Source of the DNA: Solitalea lacus
Lineage (GTDB): Bacteria; Bacteroidota; Bacteroidia; Sphingobacteriales; Sphingobacteriaceae
Reading direction: 5' to 3'
Length of the DNA: 64,000 nt
Assembly (NCBI RefSeq): GCF_022014595.1
Contig: NZ_CP091740.1
Coordinates: forward strand, 992,001 to 1,056,000
Shown: in pieces, positions 37,091-47,534 of the stretch
How positions within the stretch are numbered: position 1 is the first letter of the stretch
Layout: each line of letters opens with the position of its first letter
Made by a program: the position numbers and the translations under genes
The notes under the pieces: generated by a model
The model's input: the letters and a program-made list of their open reading frames with translations, nothing else
Databases searched by the model: none
Told to the model about the DNA's origin: nothing

Positions 37091-40000
37091 TTAAAATTCC
37101 GTTCGGGTACTGAGCTGTTTCTCAACATTATCCAGACGTTCTCTCATTTCAGCAATCACTTGCGCTCCAAATTCCTTAGTTTTTTTAATCATCAATTCCA
37201 TTTGCTGCTGATCACGGCTTTCTGAAATTAAATATGTCTTAGCTTCTTCAAATCCTTTCTTAAAGAGAGCAAGATTCATCATTTCCATTAAAGGCGTGTG
37301 CTTGTGATTTGTTTCTCTAATGCCATTAAGGTCATTACGGCGTAAAAATGTTTCAAAGTTTCCAGTAAGCTCATTAATTGAGTCAATGGCAATTTCAAGA
37401 AACTCTTTAAAGAAATCAGGACTATCCTCCGTAATTTCTAAAATCTTAGTAAAATCAATCTGCTCCTTATTCATACTATCTGACAATAACGGTGTTTCCG
37501 AAAACTCATGAGTTCGGTTTAAGCATTTTACAATGGTTAAGTAAAGGTCATGAGGATCAAACGGTTTAGTAAGATAAGCATTCATTCCCACATTATAAAC
37601 ACGTTCTCTCACTTCTACCAATGCGGCAGCTGAAAGTGCAATTATTGGTAGATTTTGATAATGCTCGTCTATTAATGAACGAATTTTTTGGGTCGCCTGG
37701 TATCCGTCCATTTCCGGCATTAGTAAATCCATTAATACAATGTCAAAATTATGTTGTTGCACCATCTCAATTGCCTGCTTTCCATTGTTGGCAAAAGAGA
37801 CATTAGCATTCCATTTTAGCAGAAACTTTTCAATTACAACACGGTTCGTAGAATTGTCTTCCACAACTAAAATATGAATGCCGTCCAACGAAGGTTTGCC
37901 AATTGATTCGGAATGGACAATTGTAGAAATTGATTGTCCTTTGTATTTTTTTAAACGTAATGTAAAGCAAAATGTAGAACCTTCTCCTTTTTCACTGATC
38001 ACATGAATTTCACTATTCATTAGTTGAAGCAAGCGTTTGGTAATCGCTAAGCCCAGACCTGTCCCTCCAAATTTACGTGTGGTTTCAGAACTTGCTTGTG
38101 TGAAATGATCAAAAATAAGGTCAATTTTATCTGGAGGAATACCAATTCCTGTATCTGTGACAGCAAAATATAAGTCGGAATGGTCCTTGTCACTGAATAA
38201 TTGCTTAACTTCTATGGTTACACCGCCGCGTTCTGTAAACTTGATAGCATTACCAATCAAATTGGTCAAAATTTGAGATAATCTAGAAGGATCTCCAATG
38301 ACCAATTTATGCAAATCGTCAGCAAATTCTATATCCAGATTAATGCTTTTTTGATCGGCTTGATACAAAAATGAGTTGTAAATATGCTCTAAGAGGTCTT
38401 CGAGGTTGAATGGAATATTTTCAAAATCAATTACGCTTGATTCAATTTTGTTGTAATCCAATATATCATTAATCAGAGCGAGCAGGTTTTCAGATGAAAA
38501 ACGTAAGGTTTCAAGTTTTTCGCGTTGACTTTCTTGAGTGTTCTCATCTAAAAGTAAATGAGCCATGCCAATAACAGCATTTAATGGCGTGCGTATTTCG
38601 TGACTCATGGTAGATAAGAACTGAGATTTGATGTCAGCTGCATGCTCTGCTTTTACTTTGGCTTCAATCAACTCTTGCTCAAATTTTTTGATGTGAGTAA
38701 TGTTTTTGCCGAACATAGCAGCTCCAATCACATTGCGGTTTTCATCAAAAATCGGATTGAAAGAAGTTTCGTAATGCACCTTTTTATTGGCATTGAAGAA
38801 TTCGTTTTGTAGAGTAAAGCGCTCACCGGAAAAGGCACGTTGGTAAAGCTTTTTCCAATACTCAAAATCTTCATTAGAAAATCCGTTGCTTGGTGAACGG
38901 GGTTTGCTCATATCAACCCCATAAATTTCCAATAAACGCTTTCGAAACGAGGAATTGGCTGTGATCAGTTTTTGGTTGATACTTATCGACCAAATTGGCT
39001 CGTCGATATTATCAATCAAAGCCATTAAGTTCGACTCGTTTTGTTTTATAGTTTGCTCAATTTTCTTTTTCTCAGTAATGTCATTTGCAAAGCAAATGTA
39101 GCCCAAGAGCTCTCCGAAATTATCACGTAAGGCACTTATATTAATTGAAACCGGTATTCTGTATCCATTTTTGTGAATAAAATTGCATTCATGCTCGCAG
39201 GGTAAATTAAGCTTGGCTTTGATCGTGAGGGCATCAGGTAGTGGTACCTCAATGCCCAGTTCTTTTGAAAAACGTTCAGCAAAGGTCACGCGCTCCAAGG
39301 GATCATTGAATCGTTCGTACGATTTTTTATCGAGCACTTCATCTGCCCGGTAGCCAAGCATTTTCTCAGCCGCCCTGTTAAAAATTTTAATGCTGTAGTC
39401 TACATCAGTTACAATTACAGCATAGCCTGCATTATCCAATATGGCTTTTTGCAATTGAGCCATTTCATCAATGCGTTGTTCATTTATTTTCTGTTGGGTA
39501 GTTTCAATTCCATAAATGGTGATGCCTTCAATTTCATTGTTAGTAATGATGGGTGTAAAGGCATATTGAAAATATTCCTTGTGCCCATTAAATTCCATAG
39601 CAAGCTCTTCAGAGAAATAAATGCCATCCAAGGCCTTGTCATAAAGATCTTTCCATTTGTGAAAGTATATGCTTCCGGATAAGTGGGTTAATAGATTGTA
39701 GCCTTTAATCGGGGTGAAATGATGTGTCTTTTCAAAATACTCAAGGTATTTGTGGTTTGAGGTAATAAAGCGGTATTCTCTATCTACAGACCAAACTAAG
39801 GCATCAGTATTTTCAAGCAATACCGTTAAATTGGCTTCTTTTTGCTTAAGCTTTGATTCCAGCCTTTTCTTTTCAGTGATGTCTTGAATTATACCTGAAA
39901 GTTTATAAACCTTTCCATTTTTATATTCAGGCTGACCTGAGACCCGAGTAGTGATTTTTCGGTTTTTATGTGTGAAATATTCAAGTTCAAGATCAAACGG

Positions 40001-41116
40001 TAGTCCAGTGTTGATGGCATCCAGGGAAGCCTTGAGTAATACTTCATTGCTGTCTTTAAAGCCTTGTTTTAGAGGGAAATCATTATCAATGTTTGCATTG
40101 GGGGGTAATTCAAAAATCTTATACGTTTCTTCCGACCATAGAATTTGATTGCTTTCCAGGTCGTATTCCCAACTGCCTAAATGGGCAATTCCTTGTGAAA
40201 TACGCAAGAATTCTTCACTTTTCTTTAAACCTTTTTCTTGCTCATTTCTTATAAAATCTATATAGTTTAAGCGATTGGCGGCAGTAATAATTGCTACTAC
40301 AGAGAGTATAATAATACTGATGGTTATAATAATAATGCTAATTCCATATGGTAAGAAGTTGTAAAAATTACTGGCAAAGCGTAGCAGTAACAAAAAGATA
40401 GGTATTACTATGGCGTTTGGAATTAACTTTCGTGCAATTCGGCCTCCTTGTAAGTCAGAAGAAAGGATGCTTATAAAGCCTTTGTCAGGTTGAACAAATA
40501 GGTAGCCTAAACCCAACAATGTGAATAATATTGAGGTGTGAATAGCCATTGGAGCAAAATACAGTAGCTTTAAAAAGCTATTGAATTGAAATACAAATCC
40601 TAAAAGACGAGTAGCCCCAATAATTATGACGAGGGAGAGAAGTATTTGTGTTGCATAGGTATATCTGTTTCTGTACATCATTGGTATGGTAAACAGAAAT
40701 ATTAGCAAACATGTTAAACTTGCTGGCGACATGAGTAGAATGTCAGGGCCGGAATACGTCGTGTTAGTACTTAATAAATAATCATTGATATAAAGTTTGC
40801 TATGGTTGTATTGATAAAGAGTGTAAATAATCACCCCTAAAACAACTAGTAAAAGACAGTTAATACTAATTATTTGTTCTTTAGAGTATGGTGTTTTTTT
40901 GGCCAAAACACCTAATGACAGCCCCAACGCCATAATTCCAATGGCGGATGAAGGTTTCATAGGAGCGTACGCATGAATAATTGATCGGAAAACCTCTAAG
41001 TCCGCAATCCATCCTATAAAAGTTAGGATAGGAACAATTACGGCAGCCTGCCCAACAAGCTTTGAGAAGTTGATAAATGTATTTTTAGAAAGCTTTGAGT
41101 TTGGTTTCATCTGCAT
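37091..41116 (-). CDS. Multi-PAS hybrid sensor histidine kinase
   Basis: 1341 residues. Layout: about eight N-terminal membrane helices (residues 15-290, MASE-like sensor), a short linker, four PAS domains (for example SEEFLRISQGIAHLGSWEYD and LGYRADEVLDKKSYERFND), HisKA with phospho-histidine near residue 838 (MSHEIRTPLNAVIGMAH), HATPase (VTDTGIGIPPDKI and FGGTGLGLAI), a receiver with phospho-aspartate near 1129 (VLMDLLMPEMDGYQ), and a C-terminal Hpt-like helical bundle in which ETNHKHTPLMEMM stands where the phosphotransfer histidine should be. A complete internal phosphorelay, but no separate DNA-binding regulator is encoded next to it. Signal unknown. Confidence 0.92.
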   Translation of the reverse strand: MQMKPNSKLSKNTFINFSKLVGQAAVIVPILTFIGWIADLEVFRSIIHAYAPMKPSSAIGIMALGLSLGVLAKKTPYSKEQIISINCLLLVVLGVIIYTLYQYNHSKLYINDYLLSTNTTYSGPDILLMSPASLTCLLIFLFTIPMMYRNRYTYATQILLSLVIIIGATRLLGFVFQFNSFLKLLYFAPMAIHTSILFTLLGLGYLFVQPDKGFISILSSDLQGGRIARKLIPNAIVIPIFLLLLRFASNFYNFLPYGISIIIITISIIILSVVAIITAANRLNYIDFIRNEQEKGLKKSEEFLRISQGIAHLGSWEYDLESNQILWSEETYKIFELPPNANIDNDFPLKQGFKDSNEVLLKASLDAINTGLPFDLELEYFTHKNRKITTRVSGQPEYKNGKVYKLSGIIQDITEKKRLESKLKQKEANLTVLLENTDALVWSVDREYRFITSNHKYLEYFEKTHHFTPIKGYNLLTHLSGSIYFHKWKDLYDKALDGIYFSEELAMEFNGHKEYFQYAFTPIITNNEIEGITIYGIETTQQKINEQRIDEMAQLQKAILDNAGYAVIVTDVDYSIKIFNRAAEKMLGYRADEVLDKKSYERFNDPLERVTFAERFSKELGIEVPLPDALTIKAKLNLPCEHECNFIHKNGYRIPVSINISALRDNFGELLGYICFANDITEKKKIEQTIKQNESNLMALIDNIDEPIWSISINQKLITANSSFRKRLLEIYGVDMSKPRSPSNGFSNEDFEYWKKLYQRAFSGERFTLQNEFFNANKKVHYETSFNPIFDENRNVIGAAMFGKNITHIKKFEQELIEAKVKAEHAADIKSQFLSTMSHEIRTPLNAVIGMAHLLLDENTQESQREKLETLRFSSENLLALINDILDYNKIESSVIDFENIPFNLEDLLEHIYNSFLYQADQKSINLDIEFADDLHKLVIGDPSRLSQILTNLIGNAIKFTERGGVTIEVKQLFSDKDHSDLYFAVTDTGIGIPPDKIDLIFDHFTQASSETTRKFGGTGLGLAITKRLLQLMNSEIHVISEKGEGSTFCFTLRLKKYKGQSISTIVHSESIGKPSLDGIHILVVEDNSTNRVVIEKFLLKWNANVSFANNGKQAIEMVQQHNFDIVLMDLLMPEMDGYQATQKIRSLIDEHYQNLPIIALSAAALVEVRERVYNVGMNAYLTKPFDPHDLYLTIVKCLNRTHEFSETPLLSDSMNKEQIDFTKILEITEDSPDFFKEFLEIAIDSINELTGNFETFLRRNDLNGIRETNHKHTPLMEMMNLALFKKGFEEAKTYLISESRDQQQMELMIKKTKEFGAQVIAEMRERLDNVEKQLSTRTEF

Positions 41117-41193
41117 GCTTACCTGTTTTAAATTTTGTGCTAGAGTGTGATGTAAGTAGCAAGATGACTAATATATATAAAAATAAAAAGGAA

Positions 41194-42435
41194 TTATATC
41201 CCTAAAGTGTTGAAAATTATAGTTGTTGCATTGATGTTTGTTTTGACATAATTCTTTGATGCAGAGGAAGATTGTTGGAGATTGATTGGATTGCTGCTCA
41301 AATGGGTAAAGCTGTCTTTTAATTCATTAAAATCCTTTATTGAAAATCCTCCACGGTTTGCAATTAATTCTACAGCTTCGGCAAATTTTTTATAGTTTGG
41401 TCCAAAAATTACCGGTAAACCAAAAGCAGCAGCTTCCAGGGTGTTGTGTATTCCTGATTTATTAAATCCTCCCCCGATGTAGGCAACGGTTCCATACTGA
41501 TAAAGTGAGGAGAGCATTCCAATATTGTCAATAATTAAAAACTGATATTTTGTTTTCGCTGAACTCTTCTCAAGTTCTGAAAAGCGAATGGCCCTATCTC
41601 CACTAAGTTTCATAATGTTTTCTACATGCGCTTTGTCAACCTCATGTGGAGCAATAATCATTTTCCAATCAGTACTAAATGTTTGAGCGAGTGGAATTAA
41701 CAAGGCCTCGTCATCAGGCCAGCTACTTCCGGCAATAAGTATTTTTTTGTTTTCAATGAATTCCTCAATCAATGGTATTTGCTTAGGCTGTAAGCTGTTT
41801 TCATAAACCCTGTCGAAGCGGGTGTCGCCGCTTACGATCCAGTTGTTTATGCCAATTGAATTTAAGAGTTCTCCTGAAAGCTTATTTTGTACAAAAAACA
41901 TTGTTACACAGCTAAGCATTTCTCTGTTAAAGGAGCCATACCACTTAAAAAAAGGCTGCGAGGGCCTGAATATTGCCGAAATCATATAAAGGGGAATCTT
42001 CCTCGATTTCAATTCTGTGAAGTAATGAAACCAATATTCATATTTGGTAAAAAATACCTTTTGGGGTTGTACTAAATCTATGAACTTGGAAGCGTTAGCC
42101 TTGGTGTCAAGTGGTAAATAGAATATATAATCTGCTTGATTGTAATTTTTACGTACCTCATATCCCGAAGGAGAAAAGAACGTCATGACAATTGCTAATT
42201 CAGGATTAGATGCTTTTAATTTTTCTAAAACAGGTCGCCCTTGTTCGAACTCTCCTAATGAGGCAAAATGAAACCAAACACGGTCTCGCGGCTCATCATT
42301 AAGTTTCAAGGCAATGTGCTTAAAAATATTTTTTCTTCCCTTGATAAATAATTTTGCCTTAGAATTAAACGTTGAGAACAAGAGCACTAATCCGTGGTAA
42401 AAACGGATGGATAAATTATATAGTAAAACCATCAT
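41194..42435 (-). CDS. waaA: 3-deoxy-D-manno-octulosonic acid transferase
   Basis: 413 residues (ATG 42435 or 42432). Adds Kdo from CMP-Kdo to lipid IVA in lipopolysaccharide assembly, at the inner membrane. N-terminal anchor helix, then WFHFASLGEFEQGRPVLE (the conserved glutamate is the catalytic base in this family), MTFFSPSGYEVRK, KYEYWFHYF, and a C-terminal nucleotide-sugar domain with AGSSWPDDEAL and GGGFNKSGIHNTLEAAAFGLPVIFGPNYKKF. Normal length. Divergent from the nucleotide-sugar operon ugd-galE-rfbB, consistent with a surface-polysaccharide neighbourhood. Confidence 0.93.
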   Translation of the reverse strand: MMVLLYNLSIRFYHGLVLLFSTFNSKAKLFIKGRKNIFKHIALKLNDEPRDRVWFHFASLGEFEQGRPVLEKLKASNPELAIVMTFFSPSGYEVRKNYNQADYIFYLPLDTKANASKFIDLVQPQKVFFTKYEYWFHYFTELKSRKIPLYMISAIFRPSQPFFKWYGSFNREMLSCVTMFFVQNKLSGELLNSIGINNWIVSGDTRFDRVYENSLQPKQIPLIEEFIENKKILIAGSSWPDDEALLIPLAQTFSTDWKMIIAPHEVDKAHVENIMKLSGDRAIRFSELEKSSAKTKYQFLIIDNIGMLSSLYQYGTVAYIGGGFNKSGIHNTLEAAAFGLPVIFGPNYKKFAEAVELIANRGGFSIKDFNELKDSFTHLSSNPINLQQSSSASKNYVKTNINATTIIFNTLGI

Positions 42436-42512
42436 ATCGGACGCTAAGGTAAGGCTTGCAAAGATATTTAAGTATATTCGCCTCGATTTACAAAAACAAA
42501 AACCTTCTTTGA

Positions 42513-43832
42513 ATGAAAATAGCTGTTATTGGTACTGGCTACGTTGGTTTAGTAACCGGAACATGTTTGGCAGAAACTGGAAACAATGTAATTTGTGTTG
42601 ACATTAATGCTGAAAAGGTTGCCAAAATGCAACGCAGTATTGTTCCTTTTTATGAGCCAGATCTCGAACCACTTTTTAAGAGAAATATAGCTAATGGAAC
42701 TTTATCATTTACTACCAGCCTTGAAGATGCCGTACGTGAATCGCTAATCATCATTCTTGCATTACCGACACCTCCTTCAGAAGATGGCTCTGCTGATTTA
42801 TCTTATGTGGTGAATACTGCGGAGGCTATTGGTAAATTAATGAATGGCTACAAGATTATTGTGAATAAGAGCACGGTTCCGGTTGGAACTGCAGATAAAG
42901 TTCGCGAAGTGGTATTGCTGAACAGTAAATATGAATTTGACGTTGTGTCAAATCCGGAGTTTTTGCGTGAGGGTGTGGCTGTACATGATTTTATGAAGCC
43001 TAGTCGAGTTATTGTAGGTACAAGTTCGGAAAAGGTGAAAAAGATTTTTGGTGAACTTTATGCTCCATATATGCGACAAAGTGAAAGGCTGATTTTTATG
43101 GACGAGCGAAGCGCTGAGTTAACCAAGTATGCTGCGAACGCGTTTTTGGCAACAAAAATATCATTTATGAATGAAATTGCCGGACTATGTGAGATTTTAG
43201 GAGCCGATATTGAACATATTCGTAGGGGAATAGGAACAGATGACCGTATAGGAAAACAGTTTTTGTATGCAGGCGTTGGATATGGAGGTAGTTGTTTTCC
43301 AAAAGATGTGCAAGCTCTTGCTAAAACCGCCACTGAAATTGGTGGAGACTTTCGAATAGTTGAGGCTGTAATGAAAACCAACTATGCTCAGCGTGAAAAA
43401 TTCCTTGATAAAATCATTAATTACTTTGCAGCCAATTTAAAAGGAAAAAAGTTAGCCTTTTGGGGATTGGCCTTTAAGCCTGAAACGGATGATTTGCGTG
43501 AGGCTCCTGCATTGTACCTCATTGTGGAGCTTTTAAACTTAGGGGCTGAAATTATTGCTTATGATCCTGTCGCAATGGAGAACACCCAAAAGCAATTAGG
43601 AGATAAGATCAAATACGCTAAAAATCAATACGACTGTTTGGAAGATGCAGATGCTTTAGTGATTGTAACAGAGTGGAAAAACTTTCGTAATCCTGATTTT
43701 GAACAAATGGCTGATAAGCTGAAGGGAAAAACAATTTTCGATGGCAGAAATTTGTACAGCCTTGAAAGAATGAATGAATTAGGCTTTTACTACAATAGTA
43801 TTGGCCGTGAAATTGTCGACCCAAACTCATAA
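42513..43832 (+). CDS. ugd: UDP-glucose 6-dehydrogenase
   Basis: 439 residues. Oxidises UDP-glucose to UDP-glucuronate with two NAD+. NAD-binding IGTGYVGLVTGTCLAETG at the N-terminus, NKSTVPVGTADKV, SNPEFLREGVAVHDF, the catalytic cysteine C261 in GVGYGGSCFPKD, and GLAFKPETDDLREAPA in the C-terminal domain. First of three tightly spaced genes (6 and 11 bases apart) making activated sugars for polysaccharide or glycan synthesis. Confidence 0.94.
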   Translation: MKIAVIGTGYVGLVTGTCLAETGNNVICVDINAEKVAKMQRSIVPFYEPDLEPLFKRNIANGTLSFTTSLEDAVRESLIIILALPTPPSEDGSADLSYVVNTAEAIGKLMNGYKIIVNKSTVPVGTADKVREVVLLNSKYEFDVVSNPEFLREGVAVHDFMKPSRVIVGTSSEKVKKIFGELYAPYMRQSERLIFMDERSAELTKYAANAFLATKISFMNEIAGLCEILGADIEHIRRGIGTDDRIGKQFLYAGVGYGGSCFPKDVQALAKTATEIGGDFRIVEAVMKTNYAQREKFLDKIINYFAANLKGKKLAFWGLAFKPETDDLREAPALYLIVELLNLGAEIIAYDPVAMENTQKQLGDKIKYAKNQYDCLEDADALVIVTEWKNFRNPDFEQMADKLKGKTIFDGRNLYSLERMNELGFYYNSIGREIVDPNS

Positions 43833-43838
43833 TAAATA

Positions 43839-44882
43839 ATGACAAACACAAACAAAAAAGTACTCGTTACCGGCGGAACAGGTTACATTGGTTCACATAC
43901 AGTTGTTGAATTGATCAATGCCGGTTATGAAACCGTTATTGCAGATAATTTGAGTAACTCCGAGCGTTTTATTTTAGATCGTATAGAACAAATTGCAGGA
44001 GTAAGACCGAAATTTTATGAAATTGACCTTTGTGATAAGGCGAAAGTAGAAGATCTTTTCAATGCGGAAAGCGATATAAAAGCGGTTATTCACTTCGCAG
44101 CATTTAAAGCAGTTGGTGAATCGGTAAAAGAACCATTGAAGTATTTTAGGAATAATAATCTTTCATTAATCAATTTACTTGAGGTGATGAATGAAAAAGG
44201 TGTTAATAACATTGTTTTTTCATCATCGGCTACGGTTTATGGCCAACCAGATGTTTTGCCGGCTACAGAAGCTACTCCTTTCCAAAAGGCTCTTTCGGCT
44301 TATGGAAGTACTAAACAAATGGGTGAGGAGATATTAGAGAAGGTTTCGTCTGCAACAATTATTAAATCAATTGCTCTGCGTTACTTTAACCCGGTTGGCG
44401 CACATAAAAGTGCATTGATTGGCGAATTGCCGGTTGGAGTTCCTAATAACTTAATGCCGTTTGTTACTCAAACCGGAATTGGTAAACGTGAAATGTTGAC
44501 AATTTTTGGGGATGACTATTCAACTCCTGATGGTACTTGCATTCGTGATTATATTCATGTGGTGGACTTAGCAAAAGCGCATGTTAAAGCCTGTGAACGC
44601 CTGATTGCCGAAAAAGCTGAAAGTAATTACGAAGTGTTTAATCTTGGTACAGGAAAAGGTACCTCAGTATTGGAAATTGTAAATGCATTTGAAAAAGTAA
44701 CCGGTCAAAAACTGAACTATAAAATCGGTCCACGTCGTGAAGGAGACGTTGAATCGCTTTACGCTGAAACTAAACTTGCTAATGAAAAGCTGGGCTGGAA
44801 AGCAGAGCTTGGCTTAGAAGAGATGTTAAGCTCGGCATGGGCTTGGGAGGTTAAATTGCACGAAGGAACTGTTGAAGTTTAA
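43839..44882 (+). CDS. galE: UDP-glucose 4-epimerase
   Basis: 347 residues, extended short-chain dehydrogenase. Interconverts UDP-glucose and UDP-galactose. NAD-binding VTGGTGYIGSHTVVEL; SSSATVYGQP; catalytic Tyr/Lys in SAYGSTKQMGEE; PVGAHKSALIGE and RDYIHVVDLAKAH are GalE-specific. Six bases after ugd, eleven before rfbB. As the middle gene of the operon it probably supplies galactose units from the same UDP-glucose pool. Confidence 0.94.
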   Translation: MTNTNKKVLVTGGTGYIGSHTVVELINAGYETVIADNLSNSERFILDRIEQIAGVRPKFYEIDLCDKAKVEDLFNAESDIKAVIHFAAFKAVGESVKEPLKYFRNNNLSLINLLEVMNEKGVNNIVFSSSATVYGQPDVLPATEATPFQKALSAYGSTKQMGEEILEKVSSATIIKSIALRYFNPVGAHKSALIGELPVGVPNNLMPFVTQTGIGKREMLTIFGDDYSTPDGTCIRDYIHVVDLAKAHVKACERLIAEKAESNYEVFNLGTGKGTSVLEIVNAFEKVTGQKLNYKIGPRREGDVESLYAETKLANEKLGWKAELGLEEMLSSAWAWEVKLHEGTVEV

Positions 44883-44893
44883 AAAATCTATAA

Positions 44894-45955
44894 ATGAAAA
44901 AAATATTGATTACCGGAGGAGCCGGATTTATTGGTTCGCATGTGGTTCGTTTGTTTGTAACCAAGTACCCAAATTTACAAGTTGTTAATTTGGACAAGCT
45001 TACCTATGCAGGTAATTTAATGAACCTGATTGATATTGAAAACAGGGAAAACTACCGTTTTGTGAAAGGTGATATTGTTGATGCGTCATTTATTAATGAG
45101 TTGTTTGAAATAGAGCAATTTGATGCAGTTATTCATCTTGCGGCCGAATCTCATGTGGATCGTTCAATTGAGAATCCTTTGGATTTTGTGATGACCAACA
45201 TTATAGGAACGGTGAATTTGTTAAATGCTGCAAAAAAAATATGGAGTCCATCTTTAGGTAAAGAAATTGCTGGTAAGCGCTTTTATCACGTATCAACTGA
45301 TGAGGTGTACGGAAGTTTAGGCGAAACGGGAATGTTTACAGAAGAAACTAAGTATGATCCGCATAGCCCTTATTCCGCCTCAAAGGCAGGGTCTGACCAT
45401 TTTGTAAGAGCGTACGGAGATACTTACGGATTACCAGTAGTGATTTCAAATTGTTCAAACAACTATGGACCTTTCCATTTTCCGGAAAAACTGATTCCTC
45501 TTTGTATCAACAATATAAAGAACAGTAAACCGCTTCCAATTTATGGCAAAGGAGAAAACGTTCGCGACTGGCTTTTTGTTGAGGATCATGCACGTGCAAT
45601 CGATGTGATATTCCATACGGCTAAAAACGGAACAACCTATAACATAGGAGGACATAACGAGTGGAAAAATATAGATGTTATTCGCTTGCTATGTACTATT
45701 ATGGACAGGAAACTTAATAAGGCAACCGGAACTTCAGAAAAATTAATCACATTTGTGAAAGACCGTGCAGGCCATGATTTACGTTATGCTATCGATTCAA
45801 CTAAACTTCAGAATGAATTAGGGTGGAAACCTTCGCTTCAGTTTGAAGAAGGTTTAGAAAAAACGGTAGATTGGTATTTAGCCAATGAAGAGTGGCTTGA
45901 GCGAGTAACCTCAGGGGCTTATCAGGATTATTATAATAAGCAGTACACCCAGTAA
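44894..45955 (+). CDS. rfbB: dTDP-glucose 4,6-dehydratase
   Basis: 353 residues. Converts dTDP-glucose to dTDP-4-keto-6-deoxyglucose, the entry to rhamnose and other deoxysugars. ITGGAGFIGSHVVRLF at the N-terminus, HLAAESHVDRSIENP, VSTDEVYGSLGE, catalytic SPYSASKAGSDHFVRAY, SNNYGPFHFPEKLIPL, and GENVRDWLFVEDHARAI. It contains a slight insertion (IWSPSLGKEIAGKRF) typical of Bacteroidota homologues. The remaining dTDP-rhamnose genes (rfbA, rfbC, rfbD) are not in the window. Ended by a strong terminator. Confidence 0.94.
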   Translation: MKKILITGGAGFIGSHVVRLFVTKYPNLQVVNLDKLTYAGNLMNLIDIENRENYRFVKGDIVDASFINELFEIEQFDAVIHLAAESHVDRSIENPLDFVMTNIIGTVNLLNAAKKIWSPSLGKEIAGKRFYHVSTDEVYGSLGETGMFTEETKYDPHSPYSASKAGSDHFVRAYGDTYGLPVVISNCSNNYGPFHFPEKLIPLCINNIKNSKPLPIYGKGENVRDWLFVEDHARAIDVIFHTAKNGTTYNIGGHNEWKNIDVIRLLCTIMDRKLNKATGTSEKLITFVKDRAGHDLRYAIDSTKLQNELGWKPSLQFEEGLEKTVDWYLANEEWLERVTSGAYQDYYNKQYTQ

Positions 45956-45962
45956 TATATAG

Positions 45963-45987
45963 AAACCGGCTTTATGCCGGTTTTTTT
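45963..45987 (+). terminator. Terminator of ugd-galE-rfbB operon
   Basis: Perfect stem AAACCGGC (45963-45970) / GCCGGTTT (45976-45983), 5-base loop, seven T residues. Confidence 0.92.
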
Positions 45988-46091
45988 GTAGTTTCTGTGT
46001 TGTAGGTTTTGCGAATAGCCAATACTACTTAGTACAAGACATTATTCACAGTCTGATCAATAATTCCCTCTCCTGGCTCAGGAAGTTAATT

Positions 46092-47324
46092 TTATTCATA
46101 ACGCAGTGCTTCAACCGGGTCAAGGCGTGATGCTTTGACCGCTGGGTAGAGTCCTGATATTAAGCCTACCGCAACGCAAAGGCAAATGCCAGCAGATATC
46201 CATAGCCAGGGAATTATAAACCCTCCGCCAATTAAAATGGAAAGTCCGTTGCCGGCTAGAATGCCAAGTATTATACCGCCTGCACCTCCTATAAGACAAA
46301 TGATAATGGCTTCAAATAAAAACTGACTGCGGATAACATGTGGAGTGGCGCCAAGTGATTTACGTATGCCTATTTCACGAGTACGTTCGGTAACGGAAAC
46401 CAGCATTATGTTCATTAATCCTACCGATGCTCCAATAAGCGTAATAGACCCTATAATAATAGCCGCAATGGTAAGATAACTTATAATGTCTAAAAATGTA
46501 TTAGCAAGAGCATCGCTTTTGGTGATCTCAAAGTTGTTCTCTTGCGTAATGTTCAATTTTCTAATGTTACGCATTGATGCGGTGGCTTCTCCTATGGCTG
46601 GTTCCATATTTTGTGGAGTTTGTACACTTACGGTAATGGTGTAGCTTTTATTTTGGCTTCCTGATACCATTTTAGCTCTAAGTACTGGAATTAAACAAAA
46701 ACGGTCGCCTGGGCCTACTGCAGCAGTTCCCTTTTCAGCCAATACTCCAATTACTTTGTATTTATCGTTTCCAATACTGATGATTTTATTGATCGGATCG
46801 GAATTTTCAAACAGGTTTTTCTTTATTTCATTTCCAATTATTACTACATTCCATCCATTTTGAACTTCTGAATTGGAGAAATTCCGGCCTTCGCCAAGCT
46901 TATAGCCTGATGTTAATAGGTAGTTTTCATCTCCCCCAGTTACGTTGATATTAGGGTTGGTTTTCTTGTTTGCATATTTTATTGTGGCTCCCCATGAACT
47001 TACTGTTGAAACCGAAACCAATCCGCCATGGTTGAAACGCTGCTTGAATTCTTGAGCTTCGTCGTATTTAATAGCCGGAAACCTCTTTGGGGCTGAACCT
47101 CCTCCCCCAATTCGTATTCCCATTCCTCTGTTCCTGATGGTGAACGAATTGGATCCCATGCTCGCAAAGGTATTATTAGCGTAACTTTTTACACCGTCAA
47201 TAGCCGTTAAAATACCAACAAGGGCCATAATTCCTATGGAAATAATTAAGGCAGTAAGAGTAGTTCTCAAGCGGTTAGCTTTTATTGATTGTACGCCTAC
47301 TTTCAGATTTTCACGCGGGTCCAT
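46092..47324 (-). CDS. MacB-like ABC transporter permease
   Basis: 410 residues. N-terminal membrane helix ([21 protein letters not shown]), a periplasmic MacB_PCD domain (about residues 55-260), then the FtsX-type three-helix domain with [23 protein letters not shown] and the terminal [20 protein letters not shown]. Such permeases work with a separate LolD/MacB ATPase in lipoprotein, macrolide or peptide export. No ATPase gene is adjacent in the window, so the partner must be elsewhere. Followed downstream by the convergent rfbB operon. Confidence 0.9.
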   Translation of the reverse strand: MDPRENLKVGVQSIKANRLRTTLTALIISIGIMALVGILTAIDGVKSYANNTFASMGSNSFTIRNRGMGIRIGGGGSAPKRFPAIKYDEAQEFKQRFNHGGLVSVSTVSSWGATIKYANKKTNPNINVTGGDENYLLTSGYKLGEGRNFSNSEVQNGWNVVIIGNEIKKNLFENSDPINKIISIGNDKYKVIGVLAEKGTAAVGPGDRFCLIPVLRAKMVSGSQNKSYTITVSVQTPQNMEPAIGEATASMRNIRKLNITQENNFEITKSDALANTFLDIISYLTIAAIIIGSITLIGASVGLMNIMLVSVTERTREIGIRKSLGATPHVIRSQFLFEAIIICLIGGAGGIILGILAGNGLSILIGGGFIIPWLWISAGICLCVAVGLISGLYPAVKASRLDPVEALRYE

Positions 47325-47480
47325 GTGGTAAATTTCTAAATAAGAATTGATAAATAGAATTCTCAGAGCGAATGATTGACCAACTAAAATAATGAAGAGA
47401 TAGAAGAAGTGATATGTTTCACGGAAATTTTACAGGAAATCGCTATTGGCTTATCTGCAAATTCTATCGCAAATGCCAAA

Positions 47481-47518
47481 GAAAAAGAGGAACTTGAATT
47501 AGCGAGTTCCTCTTGAGA
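47481..47518 (-). terminator. Terminator of the IscA-like gene
   Basis: Arms AAGAGGAACT (47485-47494) and AGTTCCTCTT (47505-47514) are perfectly complementary; on the minus strand the stem is followed by T residues. Lies 17 bases past the stop codon of the minus-strand gene. Confidence 0.8.
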
Positions 47519-47534
47519 GATATTTAAAGGTCTT

